62,930 nucleotides of DNA from Alcanivorax sp. DG881 (GCF_000155615.1 NZ_DS989915.1:3465195-3528124), one strand, 5' to 3'; positions 27,212-36,045 are shown, numbered from the stretch's first letter. A program made the numbers and translations. The notes: generated from the sequence alone by a model not told the origin.

Positions 27212-27239
27212 TTGTCACCCAGAAATAAATCCGTATTAT
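27212..27239 (+). promoter_or_regulatory. Promoter of tRNA-Lys
   Basis: TTGTCA (27212-27217), 16-bp spacer, TATTAT (27234-27239), then a GC-rich discriminator (TTGCGCC) typical of stringently controlled tRNA promoters, 19 nt upstream of the mature 5' end. Confidence 0.7.
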
Positions 27240-27258
27240 TTGCGCCTCCTTCGGGAGC

Positions 27259-27334
27259 GGGTCGTTAGCTCAGTTGGTAGAGCAGTTGGCTTTTAACCAA
27301 TTGGTCGCTGGTTCGAATCCAGCACGACCCACCA
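27259..27334 (+). tRNA. tRNA-Lys (anticodon TTT)
   Basis: 76 nt with encoded CCA. The acceptor stem GGGTCGT pairs with ACGACCC, the D-arm contains AGCTCAGTTGGTAGAGC, the anticodon TTT is at 27292-27294, and the T-arm contains GGTTCGAATCC. It closely resembles E. coli tRNA-Lys by eye. Confidence 0.98.
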
Positions 27335-27340
27335 TATTTA

Positions 27341-27369
27341 AAAGGGCTCGCCTACGGCGGGCCCTTTTT
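27341..27369 (+). terminator. Rho-independent terminator after tRNA-Lys
   Basis: AAAGGGCTCGCC (27341-27352) pairs with GGCGGGCCCTTT (27356-27367) with one G-T pair, loop TAC, followed by further T residues. It may also serve the minus-strand gene ending at 27426. Confidence 0.85.
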
Positions 27370-27425
27370 CGTTTCAGCCTCCCAGCTTCTCTCTCCCTCC
27401 GATGTTCCGTGCGGGCAGCGATCGA

Positions 27426-27818
27426 TCAGCGCTGCAGTTCGCCAGTGCGTTGAAACAAGCGGTTGTCGTGTTCCTCGGCGGGCTTCCACACAGGCAGGCC
27501 GGCCAATTCAGCCAGCTCCACCATGTGTGCAGTGCCGCGCCCGCCAGGGAAGGCGATGACGCCCTGTGGGCGACCATGATGCAGCATGCGGCGGTTACGC
27601 ATGGGGCCGGCGGCCCGCCCGTGGGCTTTCCAGTTGGCGGGGTAGCTCACCTGGTCGATGCCGTGGTTGTGGGCCCACTGGCCTGCCAGGCGGTCGGCGC
27701 CGCTGGCGTTGCCGTGAATCAACAGGCTCAGGGTGTCATCCCGGTGCAGGCGGCAGAGGGTCTGCTCCAGCAGGGCATGGTTGTCAAAATCGCGGCCACC
27801 GCAGACAAGAATACGCAT
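27426..27818 (-). CDS. DUF2493 (SLOG-type) domain protein
   Basis: 130 residues. The N-terminus MRILVCGGRDFDN and the segment LLIHGNASGADRLAGQWA (about 39-56) are the hallmarks of the DUF2493/YspA group of Rossmann-like SLOG domains, which bind nucleotide-derived ligands. VIAFPGGRGTAHMVELAE is the second conserved loop. The biochemical function is unknown. I take the Met at 27818 (a GGACAG lies just upstream). The Met at 27830 is an alternative, and the frame stays open to 27968. The gene is divergent from the light-response island. Its promoter region would overlap the inverted operator at 27960. Confidence 0.78.
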   Translation of the reverse strand: MRILVCGGRDFDNHALLEQTLCRLHRDDTLSLLIHGNASGADRLAGQWAHNHGIDQVSYPANWKAHGRAAGPMRNRRMLHHGRPQGVIAFPGGRGTAHMVELAELAGLPVWKPAEEHDNRLFQRTGELQR

Positions 27819-27938
27819 TATACTGTCCATAATGTCAGTGTTGCGGGAAGTATAAGCATAGGGCCCGGCGATTGCACCTTTGTGATTGTTGTCTTGCAGG
27901 CACGTGATGGATAGATGGATAGCCGCATTCACAGGTCG

Positions 27939-27987
27939 TTGACAGAGTGACAGGTTAAAGTTGTACAAGATTTACTTCGTGTACAAC
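27939..27987 (+). promoter_or_regulatory. Candidate MerR/LitR-type promoter and operator of the photolyase island
   Basis: GTTGTACA (27960-27967) and TGTACAAC (27980-27987) form a perfect 8-bp inverted repeat with a 12-bp spacer. TTGACA (27939-27944) and TACAAG (27964-27969) make a promoter with a 19-bp spacer, the lengthened spacing typical of MerR-controlled promoters, and the -10 overlaps the left half-site. It lies 55 nt upstream of the ATG at 28043. That the LitR-like protein in this operon binds it is inference. Confidence 0.6.
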
Positions 27988-28042
27988 CTGAAAGGGCCCC
28001 ATGCACCGTGATGCTCTTTCCTGCAACCAGTGAGGTCGCTCC

Positions 28043-29053
28043 ATGGACAGTGCTCAATCATCATCATCGTTGTCGACGTTGCCCGGGATGCGTATTCCGG
28101 TGGGGATCAGTGCCTGTCTGATGGGCCTGGAGGTGCGCCATGACAAGGGGCATAAGCATTCCCGCTACTGTACCGAGGTGCTGTCGTCGTACTTTGAATT
28201 CCGCTCGCTGTGCCCCGAAATGGGGGCGGGGATGCCGGCGCCGCGCAAGGCCATGCATCTTGTCGAGCCTGCCCAGGCAGAACAGGAGCCGGGCAGCGAG
28301 GCCCTGCGCCTGCTGACCACGGATGGCGAGCGTGACTGCACCGCGCTGATGCAGGATTTCATTGACCGTACGTTGCCGTCTCTGGCTCCCCTGCGCGGTT
28401 ATATCCTGATGGCCAAATCCCCCAGCTGTGGCATGGAGCGAATTCGTGTTTATAACGCTGCCGGCAATGTGCAGCGCCGTGATGCCAGCGGGTTGTTCGC
28501 GGCGGCGCTGGCAGAGCGCTACCCGCTGATGCCGCTGGAAGAAGAAGGGCGATTGAATGATGCGACCCTGCGGGAGAATTTCATTGAGCGCGTTTTTCTG
28601 TATGACGACTGGTGCCAGATGATGGAGCGGGGGCTTACCGCCCAGCAGCTGATTGCCTTCCACAGCCGGCACAAATTCCAGTTACTGGCCCATTGTCAGA
28701 AAACCTACCGTGAATTGGGCCCCATGCTGGCGGATATGAAGGCGCGCCCCCTGGAGGACATTGCCCGGGATTATATCCAGGCGGTTATGACCGCCATGAA
28801 GAAGCGGGTCTCCCGCGGGGCGCATGTGAATACCTTGCAGCACCTGGCCGGGTTTCTGCGCCAGGACCTGGGAGATGCGGACCGGGCACTGATCAACGAG
28901 CAGATTGATGCTTACCTGCGTGAAGAGGTGCCCTTGGTGGTGCCGATGACGTTGCTGCGCGGGGCGCTGCGCAAAACGGACCAGCCGTACCTGGCCCAGC
29001 AGCGTTATCTGTCGCCGTACCCCGATCCGCTGGGCCTGAGAAACCGGGTATGA
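28043..29053 (+). CDS. DUF523 / DUF1722 (YbgA-like) protein
   Basis: 336 residues. The N-terminal DUF523 domain (about 15-155) contains conserved Cys and acidic motifs (GISACLMGLEVRHDKGHKHSRYC; SLCPEMGAGMPAPR; SPSCGMERIRVY). The C-terminal DUF1722 domain (about 190-310) contains FHSRHKFQLLAHCQKTYRELG. In E. coli the DUF1722 protein YbgA is encoded next to phr, and fused forms accompany photolyase genes widely. A Cys-rich cofactor or radical chemistry has been suggested, but the role is not settled. It is the first gene of the light island, and its stop overlaps the regulator start as ATGA. Confidence 0.88.
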   Translation: MDSAQSSSSLSTLPGMRIPVGISACLMGLEVRHDKGHKHSRYCTEVLSSYFEFRSLCPEMGAGMPAPRKAMHLVEPAQAEQEPGSEALRLLTTDGERDCTALMQDFIDRTLPSLAPLRGYILMAKSPSCGMERIRVYNAAGNVQRRDASGLFAAALAERYPLMPLEEEGRLNDATLRENFIERVFLYDDWCQMMERGLTAQQLIAFHSRHKFQLLAHCQKTYRELGPMLADMKARPLEDIARDYIQAVMTAMKKRVSRGAHVNTLQHLAGFLRQDLGDADRALINEQIDAYLREEVPLVVPMTLLRGALRKTDQPYLAQQRYLSPYPDPLGLRNRV

Positions 29054-29952
29054 GTGACTCGGTGGAGGTTTCCCCGCTGTTTGTTCCGCAAGCCGATGGC
29101 GTCAGTATTCAGCAGGTCAGCACGCGCTGTGGTATTCCAGCGGTCACCCTGCGGGCCTGGGAGCGCCGCTATGGCTTGCTGTCCCCTGGCCGGACCGAGA
29201 AGGGGCACCGGCGTTACAGCGAGGCTGATATGGCCCGTATCCAGCAGATTCAGCAGTGGCTGGAGCGGGGCGTGCCGATTAGTCAGGTGAGCGGCTTGCT
29301 GGCCCAGCCGGACACGGCGGCCAGTGCTCGCTATGAGTCGAGCGATGGCCCCTGGCAGGAGGCTGCCACTGCGGCCATGGCAGCGCTGGAATCGCTTAAT
29401 ACCCGCCGTCTGGAGCAATTGCTCAACGGGTTGTTGAACGATTACAGCCATGCACTGGTGCTGGAGCAGTTTTGTGATCCGTTGCGGGCGCAACTGGCGG
29501 CCACCCCGTCGCTGGGCGGGCTGTTGACCGTGCTGGATAGCGTGCTGGTGGCCAAGTGGTCGTCGCGGGCGTTGTCGCTGGCGCCACGCCGCCGGCAAGC
29601 GGGCTGGCTGCTGGTGCCGGTGGGCGGCGCCTTGCCGGCTCTGGAGTTGGCGATGGTATTGAACCGTCCGCTCTGGTGTTTGGGGTCAAACCTGTCTGCC
29701 GGCGAGCTGCGCAGCGTGTTCGAAGGGCTGGCCGAGCGGGGTGGAGGCGTGCTGTGGGTGCTGGATCGTTGGCCGACGGCGGCAGAGCACCAGCAAATGG
29801 GCGTCGCGTCCGCCCGCGGCCTTGCCGAAGCGTGCTGGGGAATGGATGTTTCTCAGCTGCCATTGCCGGCAGAGGTATCACTGCTCACCGGCCGCCGGCA
29901 GGCGCTGCTGAGCGAACTGGATCGGCTACAACACTCCTGGAGCACGACATGA
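29050..29952 (+). CDS. LitR/CarH-like MerR regulator with degenerate cobalamin domain
   Basis: 300 residues. The N-terminal MerR HTH (about 18-85) has the CarA/CarH/LitR signature RAWERRYGLLSPGRTEKGHRRYS. The C-terminal half aligns by eye with the helix-bundle and Rossmann cobalamin domains. However, the EH pair of the bundle is lost (VAKWSSRAL, 167-175), and the E-x-x-H-x-x-G type cobalamin motif reads GGALPALEL (192-200), with Pro196 at the His position. It therefore probably cannot bind B12 and resembles the B12-independent LitR class described in Pseudomonas. Starts and ends with 4-nt overlaps to its neighbours. Likely the local repressor. Confidence 0.85.
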   Translation: MSDSVEVSPLFVPQADGVSIQQVSTRCGIPAVTLRAWERRYGLLSPGRTEKGHRRYSEADMARIQQIQQWLERGVPISQVSGLLAQPDTAASARYESSDGPWQEAATAAMAALESLNTRRLEQLLNGLLNDYSHALVLEQFCDPLRAQLAATPSLGGLLTVLDSVLVAKWSSRALSLAPRRRQAGWLLVPVGGALPALELAMVLNRPLWCLGSNLSAGELRSVFEGLAERGGGVLWVLDRWPTAAEHQQMGVASARGLAEACWGMDVSQLPLPAEVSLLTGRRQALLSELDRLQHSWSTT

Positions 29953-31454
29953 ACCTGGTCTGGTATCGCAATGACCTGCGTGTGGCCGCGCATTCGCCCT
30001 TGCAGGCTGCCCTGTCGGAATCCTCAGGGGAAGCCGTGTCCGGGCCACGTGCTCTGGCGGTGTACTGTCTGTGCCAGGGGCAATGGGACCGCCATCAAGT
30101 GGCGCCGTTACGGCGCTGGTATGTGCTGGAAAGTGTCCGTGAGCTGGGGGAGGCGCTGGCTCGCCGGGGGATTGATCTGCATGTGCTGGAGGCGGATACC
30201 TTTGCCGCCGTGCCGGAGGTGCTGGCGCAGTTTGCCCAAGAGCACGGCGTGACACACCTGTACTGCAACCGTGAGTATCCCCTGAACGAAAAACAGCGCG
30301 ACAAGGCGGTGGCGGAACGGTTGCGCGGGCAAGGCGTTTCCCTGCAGGGATTCGACGACGGGGTATTGGTGCCGCCGGCTGCATTGCGTACCGGAAAAGG
30401 CACGCCCTATACGGTGTTTGGTGCCTACAAGAAACGCTGGGATGTCTGGATGGCGGACCATCACCCGGCGGTGACGCCGGCTCCGCCAGAATCTGATCAC
30501 CGCGGTAACTTTGTCGGGGCTGCGGTGGTGGACAAGGCCCTGAAAGCCTTGAGCGTCCCTGAGGCCTTAACGCAGCAGTGGTTGCCCGGCGAAGAAGCCG
30601 CCTGGCAACAGCTCGACCAGTTTGTGGAACAGGCATTGGCGGGTTATCGCCGCCAGCGGGATTTTCCCGATATTGCAGGCACCAGTGGTTTGTCGGCAGC
30701 GTTATCCGCAGGGGCCTTGTCCGTGGCCAGCTGCTACCGTGCGGCAAGCCAGGCCATGGCGGATGCGGGGAGCCGTGACGGCGCCACGTGCTGGATCGGC
30801 GAATTGGCCTGGCGGGATTTCTATCGGCAGATCATGGCCCAGTTTCCCCGTGTCAGCCGCGGGCAGGCATTTCGTCCTGAGACCGATCTGTTGCAATGGG
30901 ACCAGGATGACGAACGCTTCGCCGCCTGGTGCGAAGGGCGTACCGGTTACCCGCTGGTGGATGCGGCCATGCGTCAGCTGGTTGCCACCGGCTGGATGCA
31001 TAACCGGCTGCGTATGGTGACAGCCATGTTTCTCAGCAAGCATCTTTGGCTGGACTGGCGTCGTGGAGAAGCCTTCTTTATGGCCCACCTGATGGATGGG
31101 GATTTTGCCGCCAACAATGGTGGCTGGCAGTGGAGCGCATCGGCGGGCACGGATGCGGTGCCCTATTTTCGGGTCTTCAACCCGGTGCGTCAGGGGCAGC
31201 GCTTTGATAGCGAGGGCCGTTTCATTGCCCGCTGGGTACCTGAATTGCGAGGCTTGGATAGCAAGCAAATCCATGAGCCCTGGAAGCAACCGTTACTGGC
31301 GCCGGATTATCCGCCGCCCATCGTGCCCCATGCGGGGGTGCGTGAGCGGGTGACCACCGCGTTCAAGGCAGCAAAGACACAGTTTGATCAGGAGCAATCC
31401 ATGGGCTCGGCTATGGATGACAACATGGATAACACCGGAAAGGGAAAAGCATGA
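29949..31454 (+). CDS. phrB: Deoxyribodipyrimidine photolyase (class I CPD)
   Basis: 501 residues. It repairs cyclobutane pyrimidine dimers using light, with FAD and an antenna cofactor. The N-terminal alpha/beta antenna domain starts MNLVWYRNDLRVAAHSPL. The FAD-binding helical domain contains ELAWRDFYRQIMAQFPR, MRQLVATGWMHNRLRMVTAMF and NNGGWQWSASAGTDA, with FRVFNPVRQGQRFD near the end, all class I hallmarks. The start at 29949 overlaps the regulator stop (ATGA). The open frame continues far upstream inside the regulator gene, without photolyase similarity. The last about 25 residues are an Asp/Asn-rich tail. Confidence 0.95.
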   Translation: MNLVWYRNDLRVAAHSPLQAALSESSGEAVSGPRALAVYCLCQGQWDRHQVAPLRRWYVLESVRELGEALARRGIDLHVLEADTFAAVPEVLAQFAQEHGVTHLYCNREYPLNEKQRDKAVAERLRGQGVSLQGFDDGVLVPPAALRTGKGTPYTVFGAYKKRWDVWMADHHPAVTPAPPESDHRGNFVGAAVVDKALKALSVPEALTQQWLPGEEAAWQQLDQFVEQALAGYRRQRDFPDIAGTSGLSAALSAGALSVASCYRAASQAMADAGSRDGATCWIGELAWRDFYRQIMAQFPRVSRGQAFRPETDLLQWDQDDERFAAWCEGRTGYPLVDAAMRQLVATGWMHNRLRMVTAMFLSKHLWLDWRRGEAFFMAHLMDGDFAANNGGWQWSASAGTDAVPYFRVFNPVRQGQRFDSEGRFIARWVPELRGLDSKQIHEPWKQPLLAPDYPPPIVPHAGVRERVTTAFKAAKTQFDQEQSMGSAMDDNMDNTGKGKA

Positions 31455-32719
31455 GTCAGCGTATCGCCATCGTCGGAGCCGGGATCAGTGGGCTGACCGC
31501 CGCCTGGTACCTGTCCAAAGCGGGCCATCAGGTTGAGGTGTTTGAAGCCAATGACTATCTGGGCGGCCATACCTGTACGGTGCCGGTTTCCCGGCCCCAC
31601 GGGGAGTACGCGATTGATGTGGGATTTATCGTCTTCAATGACCGCACCTACCCGAACTATCTGCGCCTGCTGGATGAGCTGGGCATACAGGGGCAGCCGA
31701 CGCCCATGGGTTTTGCGGTGAGTGACCAGAAGAACGGGCTGGAATATTGTGGCGATGGGCTGGGGGGGATGTTTGCCCAGAAACGCAATCTTTTCAGTCC
31801 ATCACACTGGCGCTTTATTGGTGACATCTTGCGATTCAACAAGCAGGCGCCGGCCTTGCTCAATAGCGCAGAGGGAGACATCCCGCTGGGGAAATATTTG
31901 CGCGAGCGCGGTTACGGTGAGCGCTTTTCCCGGGATTATATTCTGGCCATGGGCGGCGCTATCTGGTCCTGCTCGCTGGAGCAGATGGAGGTGTTTCCTG
32001 CCCGGTTCTTTATTCAGTTTTTCCAGAACCATGGCCTGCTGTCGCTGAATGATCGCCCGCAGTGGTTTGTGGTGCCGGGCGGCTCCAATCAATATGTGCA
32101 GCCGCTGGTGGACGGTTGTGATGCCGCGTTCCATGTCGCCACACCGGTGCAGGGGATACGTCGAGATCATCACGGGGTGCACGTCACCGCACAGGGCAAA
32201 GAGCAGCACTTTGACCAGGTGGTGCTGGCTTGTCACAGCAACCAGGCTTTGGCATTGCTGGATGATCCGGATGCGCGAGAAAAAGATGCCTTGTCGCAAT
32301 TGGGTTATCAGGATAACGAGGTGGTCTTGCACACCGACACCCGGCTTTTGCCCCGTCGCGAGCGGGTCTGGTCCAGCTGGAATGCTCTGCTGTTTGAACA
32401 GGATCAGGAGCGGGTCCAGGTGACCTACAACATGAATATCCTGCAGGGCATCAGTGCCCCGGAAACGTTCTGTGTGACGCTCAATGCCACCGATCTTATT
32501 GATGAAGAAAAGATCCTGGCACGCTACCGTTTTGCGCACCCGCTGTTCACTCCGCACACCGTGGCGGCCCGGGAGCAATTGCTGAAAGAAAACGGCAAAC
32601 AGGGTACCTGGTTTGCCGGTGCCTGGTGCCGCAATGGCTTTCATGAAGATGGCGTGGTGTCTGCGTTGAACGTGGTGGAAGGCATTGCTGGCGCAGCGCA
32701 GCCGGGGAGCGCTGCGTAA
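31451..32719 (+). CDS. FAD-dependent amine-oxidase-like oxidoreductase
   Basis: 422 residues. The Rossmann FAD fingerprint is IAIVGAGISGLTAAWYLSKAGHQVEVFE (5-32), followed by LGGHTCTV. The C-terminal FAD loop is GTWFAGAWCRNGFHEDGVVSALNVVEGI. This COG2907-type protein is found next to DUF1365 and cyclopropane-synthase genes in many proteobacteria. A role in fatty acid modification (for example furan fatty acid or modified cyclopropane synthesis) has been proposed for related clusters. Overlaps phrB by 4 nt, and its TAA shares one base with the ATG of the next gene. Confidence 0.88.
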   Translation: MSQRIAIVGAGISGLTAAWYLSKAGHQVEVFEANDYLGGHTCTVPVSRPHGEYAIDVGFIVFNDRTYPNYLRLLDELGIQGQPTPMGFAVSDQKNGLEYCGDGLGGMFAQKRNLFSPSHWRFIGDILRFNKQAPALLNSAEGDIPLGKYLRERGYGERFSRDYILAMGGAIWSCSLEQMEVFPARFFIQFFQNHGLLSLNDRPQWFVVPGGSNQYVQPLVDGCDAAFHVATPVQGIRRDHHGVHVTAQGKEQHFDQVVLACHSNQALALLDDPDAREKDALSQLGYQDNEVVLHTDTRLLPRRERVWSSWNALLFEQDQERVQVTYNMNILQGISAPETFCVTLNATDLIDEEKILARYRFAHPLFTPHTVAAREQLLKENGKQGTWFAGAWCRNGFHEDGVVSALNVVEGIAGAAQPGSAA

Positions 32720-33498
32720 TGCGTGCCTCGGCAGAGCAGGCGGTAATGTCCAGTGCCATTGCCCAGGGGCGGGTCTGGCATCAGCGCTTGCAACCCTTTA
32801 CGCATCGCTTTGACTACCCGCTGTGGATGGTCTGGTGCGATCTGGAAAAAATTGATGAGCTGCTGGGGCGACACTGGGCCTGGGGCCGGGCATGGCGCCC
32901 GGTGACGTTTCGTGACCGGGATTACCTGGATGGCCGTTGCATTCCGCTGGCGGAAAAAGTGCGGGAAAAAGCCGTCGCTCTGGGGTTGGACTGGTCCCGG
33001 GGGCGCACCTTTATGCTGGGGCAGTGGCGTACGTTTGGTTCCCTGTTCAATCCTCTGGTGCTGTACCTGCATTTTCCTGAAGGGCAAAGCCAGCCCGACA
33101 GCATGATTGCCGAGGTGCAGAATACGCCCTGGCGGGAACGCCACTTTTACCCGCTCACCTTTTCTCGTGGTGATAACGACGCCCTGGTGGTCGATCACCC
33201 CAAAGCCTTTCATGTCTCGCCGTTCCTGCCCATGTTGCTGCAATACCACTGGGATCTTCACGTTGCCTTACCCGATCTGCGAATAGGGTTAGAGGACCGG
33301 GATAACCAGGTTCCCGTCTTCAAGGCCGGGGTGAAATTGCAATTATTTGCGTCAGAACCGGCGATGATGGGCAAGGGCATTTTCCGGTTTGGTGCACAGG
33401 GGTTGGCCACGCTGAAACGCATTTACTGGCAGGCCTTCAAACTGTGGCGCAAGGGGGCGGTCTTCCATGGCCACCCCGCTGGCAAGCGCGATGACTGA
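32719..33498 (+). CDS. DUF1365 family protein
   Basis: 259 residues. The typical N-terminus is AIAQGRVWHQRLQPFTHRFDYPLWMVWCDL (about 14-43), followed by NPLVLYLHF, EVQNTPWRERHFY and the KAFHVSPFLPM motif (about 157-167) conserved in DUF1365. The function is unproven; the family travels with the FAD oxidoreductase and cyclopropane synthase. The start at 32719 overlaps the previous stop. A Met at 32746 closer to the conserved region is an alternative. Confidence 0.88.
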   Translation: MRASAEQAVMSSAIAQGRVWHQRLQPFTHRFDYPLWMVWCDLEKIDELLGRHWAWGRAWRPVTFRDRDYLDGRCIPLAEKVREKAVALGLDWSRGRTFMLGQWRTFGSLFNPLVLYLHFPEGQSQPDSMIAEVQNTPWRERHFYPLTFSRGDNDALVVDHPKAFHVSPFLPMLLQYHWDLHVALPDLRIGLEDRDNQVPVFKAGVKLQLFASEPAMMGKGIFRFGAQGLATLKRIYWQAFKLWRKGAVFHGHPAGKRDD

Positions 33499-33524
33499 GA
33501 TCAAGGAAACAGGGAGTGAGACAC

Positions 33525-34829
33525 ATGCTGTCTGGCGATAAAGCCTCTGACAATAAAGGTGACCAGGCCGGCACACTGAGTTGGCCGCAATCGGTGGCGC
33601 GCGCGCTGGTGTTGAATCAGCTTGAGAAACTGCCCCAGGGTGGCCTGCGTATCGATGAGCCGGATGGCAATACGGTCATGCTTGGCTCCGCGGTGCGGGG
33701 CAATAATGCTCAGGCTAATGAGGCTAACGACCTGGGGCACATCGTGCTGGCCGACTGGCGCACCTACAGCATGATGATGAGCGGTGGAGCGCTGGGGGCG
33801 GCGGAAGCGTTTATGGAGCAAGGCTGGTCCAGCCCGGACCTGATCAAGGTGATTCGCTATTTCGCGGCCAATGTGGATGCAATGCAAGCCCTGGAAGGCG
33901 GCTTTGCCGCCCTGTCCAAGCCGGCGCTGAAAATGCTGCATCGCTACAACCGTAATTCGCTGCAAGGTTCCCGCCGGAATATTTCTGCCCACTATGATCT
34001 GGGTAACGACTTTTTCAGCCTGTTTCTTGATCGCACCATGATGTATTCCAGTGCGGTGTTTCCCCGCCCGGATGCGTCTCTGGAAGAAGCGTCTGTGCAC
34101 AAGCTGGAGCTGATCTGTCAGCGCCTGCAATTGCAGCCGGGAATGACCCTGCTGGAAATTGGCACCGGCTGGGGTGGGTTGGCCCTGCATGCGGCACAGC
34201 ATTATGGCGTCACCGTTACCACCACAACCATCTCCCGTGAGCAGGCCCGCTATGCCCGCCAACAGGTGGCCGATGCCGGGTTGGATGACTGCATCACCAT
34301 TCTGGAAAAGGATTACCGTGAACTCACCGGCCAATACGATCGTGTGGTGTCGGTGGAAATGATTGAAGCGGTGGGGGCAGAATTTCTGCCGGGATACTTT
34401 GATGTGCTCGGCAAACGTTTGAAGCCGGAAGGGCTGTTGCTGATTCAGGCGATCACCGTGCCGGATCAGCGTTTTGACTACGCGCTCAAGCAGGTGGATT
34501 TCATCAAGCGTTATATCTTCCCAGGCGGCTTTCTGCCCAGCGTGTCGGTGATGTGCGATAACCTGACCCGCCATACCCGCCTGGTGGCCACCGAGTTGCA
34601 TGACATCGGTCACGATTACGCCCTGACCCTGAATCACTGGCGGCAACGTTTTCATGGTGCGCTGTCCCGCATTCGGGAACTGGGGTTTGATGAGCGGTTC
34701 GTGCGTATGTGGGAGTACTATTTGTGCTATTGCGAGGGGGCGTTCCTGGAGCGGGCGATCAGTACGGTACACCTGGTGGCCGCCGGTCCCGCCTACCGGC
34801 CTTCCTGCAAGCCTTCCCCGCAGGCTTGA
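33525..34829 (+). CDS. cfa: Cyclopropane-fatty-acyl-phospholipid synthase
   Basis: About 434 residues. Transfers a methylene from S-adenosylmethionine to unsaturated membrane lipids. The SAM motif I is LLEIGTGWGGLALHAAQHY (about 206-224), preceded by the CFA signature SAHYDLGNDFFSLFLDRTMMYSS. The catalytic C-terminal region contains HYALTL-type sequence (DIGHDYALTLNHW) and WEYYLCYCEGAFLER. The ATG at 33525 is preferred over the in-frame GTG at 33516 because AGGGAG at 33511 gives better spacing. It is the last gene of the light island, and a hairpin overlaps its stop. Confidence 0.93.
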   Translation: MLSGDKASDNKGDQAGTLSWPQSVARALVLNQLEKLPQGGLRIDEPDGNTVMLGSAVRGNNAQANEANDLGHIVLADWRTYSMMMSGGALGAAEAFMEQGWSSPDLIKVIRYFAANVDAMQALEGGFAALSKPALKMLHRYNRNSLQGSRRNISAHYDLGNDFFSLFLDRTMMYSSAVFPRPDASLEEASVHKLELICQRLQLQPGMTLLEIGTGWGGLALHAAQHYGVTVTTTTISREQARYARQQVADAGLDDCITILEKDYRELTGQYDRVVSVEMIEAVGAEFLPGYFDVLGKRLKPEGLLLIQAITVPDQRFDYALKQVDFIKRYIFPGGFLPSVSVMCDNLTRHTRLVATELHDIGHDYALTLNHWRQRFHGALSRIRELGFDERFVRMWEYYLCYCEGAFLERAISTVHLVAAGPAYRPSCKPSPQA

Positions 34830-34840
34830 AGGAAGGCTTG
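34808..34840 (+). terminator. Hairpin overlapping the cfa stop codon
   Basis: CAAGCCTTCC (34808-34817) pairs perfectly with GGAAGGCTTG (34831-34840), loop 13 nt, followed by AAAA rather than T. A nested CAAGCC/GGCTTG alternative exists. It may protect the mRNA end or terminate weakly. The rest of the gap to nadA holds only the nadA promoter region. Confidence 0.5.
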
Positions 34841-34917
34841 AAAAGCACCGTCTACGCGCCCATTTTAGTCATTGCAGGGCGAGTCATTGACCGCGATTCA
34901 GCGGTTCTTTGATGTTG

Positions 34918-34926
34918 TGGTATTAT
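34918..34926 (+). promoter_or_regulatory. Extended -10 promoter candidate for nadA
   Basis: TGGTATTAT (34918-34926) matches an extended -10 element (TGN plus TATTAT), 70 nt upstream of the nadA ATG. The -35 is poor, which is tolerated for extended -10 promoters. Confidence 0.45.
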
Positions 34927-34995
34927 GCCCGCCTTATTTTTCGTATTAACTTTCCAAGTTGTTGATATCAGGGGGAAACCCCGGGCGGTAAGGCA

Positions 34996-36045
34996 ATGAC
35001 TGCAGAGGCACAGGCACGGGTCCAGGCACACTTGGCCAAGGTGGAGCCGGACGACACGCTCAGCGATGAGCAGCGTGCATCCTATCGTGACCGGATCAAG
35101 GCGCTGTTGCGTCAGCGCGATGCGGTGCTGGTGGCGCACTACTACACAGATCCCGAGATCCAGTCGCTGGCGGAAGAGACCGGTGGCTGTGTTTCCGACT
35201 CCCTGGAAATGGCCCGTTTCGGTAAAGACCATCCCGCGTCCACGCTGATTGTGGCCGGGGTCAAGTTCATGGGAGAGACCGCCAAGATCCTCAGCCCGGA
35301 AAAGCGTGTTTTCATGCCGACACTGGAAGCCACCTGTTCGCTGGATATCGGTTGCCCGGAAGACGAATTCTCCGCCTTCTGTGACCAGCACCCGGACCGT
35401 ACGGTGGTGGTTTACGCCAATACGTCTGCTGCAGTGAAAGCCCGCGCTGACTGGGTTGTCACCTCCTCCATTGCTGTGGAGCTGATCGAACACCTGGACA
35501 GCAACGGTGAAAAAATCCTGTGGGCGCCGGACAAGCACCTGGGTGGCTATGTGCGCGACAAGTCTGGCGCCGACGTGCTGTGCTGGGACGGCGCGTGCAT
35601 CGTGCACGAAGAGTTCAAGGCCAAAGGCTTGCACGACTTGAAAGCGGCGTACCCGGATGCGGCCATTCTGGTGCACCCGGAATCTCCCGCGTCAGTGGTG
35701 GCCATGGCGGATGTGGTGGGTTCCACGTCGCAGCTGATCAAGGCCGCCTGCGAAATGGATAACGACGCCTTTATTGTTGCTACAGACAAAGGCATTTTCT
35801 ACAAGATGCAGCAATTGGCGCCGGGAAAAACCTTCCTTGAAGCGCCGACTGCAGGGTCTGGCGCCACCTGCCGCAGTTGCGCCCACTGCCCGTGGATGGC
35901 CATGAATGGCCTGCAGAACATGCTGGCGGTGCTGGAAGATGAAAACGGCATGGGCCAAGAGATTTTTGTGGACGAGGACCTGGCAGAGAAAGCCATGGTG
36001 CCGCTAAACCGCATGCTTGATTTCGGTCAATCCCTGAAAGGGTAG
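34996..36045 (+). CDS. nadA: Quinolinate synthase NadA
   Basis: 349 residues. Condenses iminoaspartate with dihydroxyacetone phosphate to quinolinate for NAD synthesis and carries an oxygen-sensitive [4Fe-4S] cluster. It shows the three-fold pseudo-repeats of the family: [20 protein letters not shown], then [20 protein letters not shown] with cluster Cys, [14 protein letters not shown], and [21 protein letters not shown] with the C-terminal Cys. Starts the segment syntenic with the Pseudomonas nadA-purC region. It is convergent with the M48 protease gene, with a heptamer array in the gap. Confidence 0.96.
   Translation: MTAEAQARVQAHLAKVEPDDTLSDEQRASYRDRIKALLRQRDAVLVAHYYTDPEIQSLAEETGGCVSDSLEMARFGKDHPASTLIVAGVKFMGETAKILSPEKRVFMPTLEATCSLDIGCPEDEFSAFCDQHPDRTVVVYANTSAAVKARADWVVTSSIAVELIEHLDSNGEKILWAPDKHLGGYVRDKSGADVLCWDGACIVHEEFKAKGLHDLKAAYPDAAILVHPESPASVVAMADVVGSTSQLIKAACEMDNDAFIVATDKGIFYKMQQLAPGKTFLEAPTAGSGATCRSCAHCPWMAMNGLQNMLAVLEDENGMGQEIFVDEDLAEKAMVPLNRMLDFGQSLKG

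Noticed and set aside
29556..29948. 130-residue N-terminal extension of the photolyase
   Set aside because: It is inside the regulator gene, and conserved photolyase sequence begins exactly at the ATG at 29949.
33501..34772. 423-residue minus-strand frame opposite cfa
   Set aside because: Antisense to cfa, which has all family motifs.
27426..34829. Light island as a recently acquired genomic island
   Set aside because: Although next to tRNA-Lys, base composition is like its neighbours, and no integrase, attachment-site repeat of the tRNA 3' end or transposase is visible.
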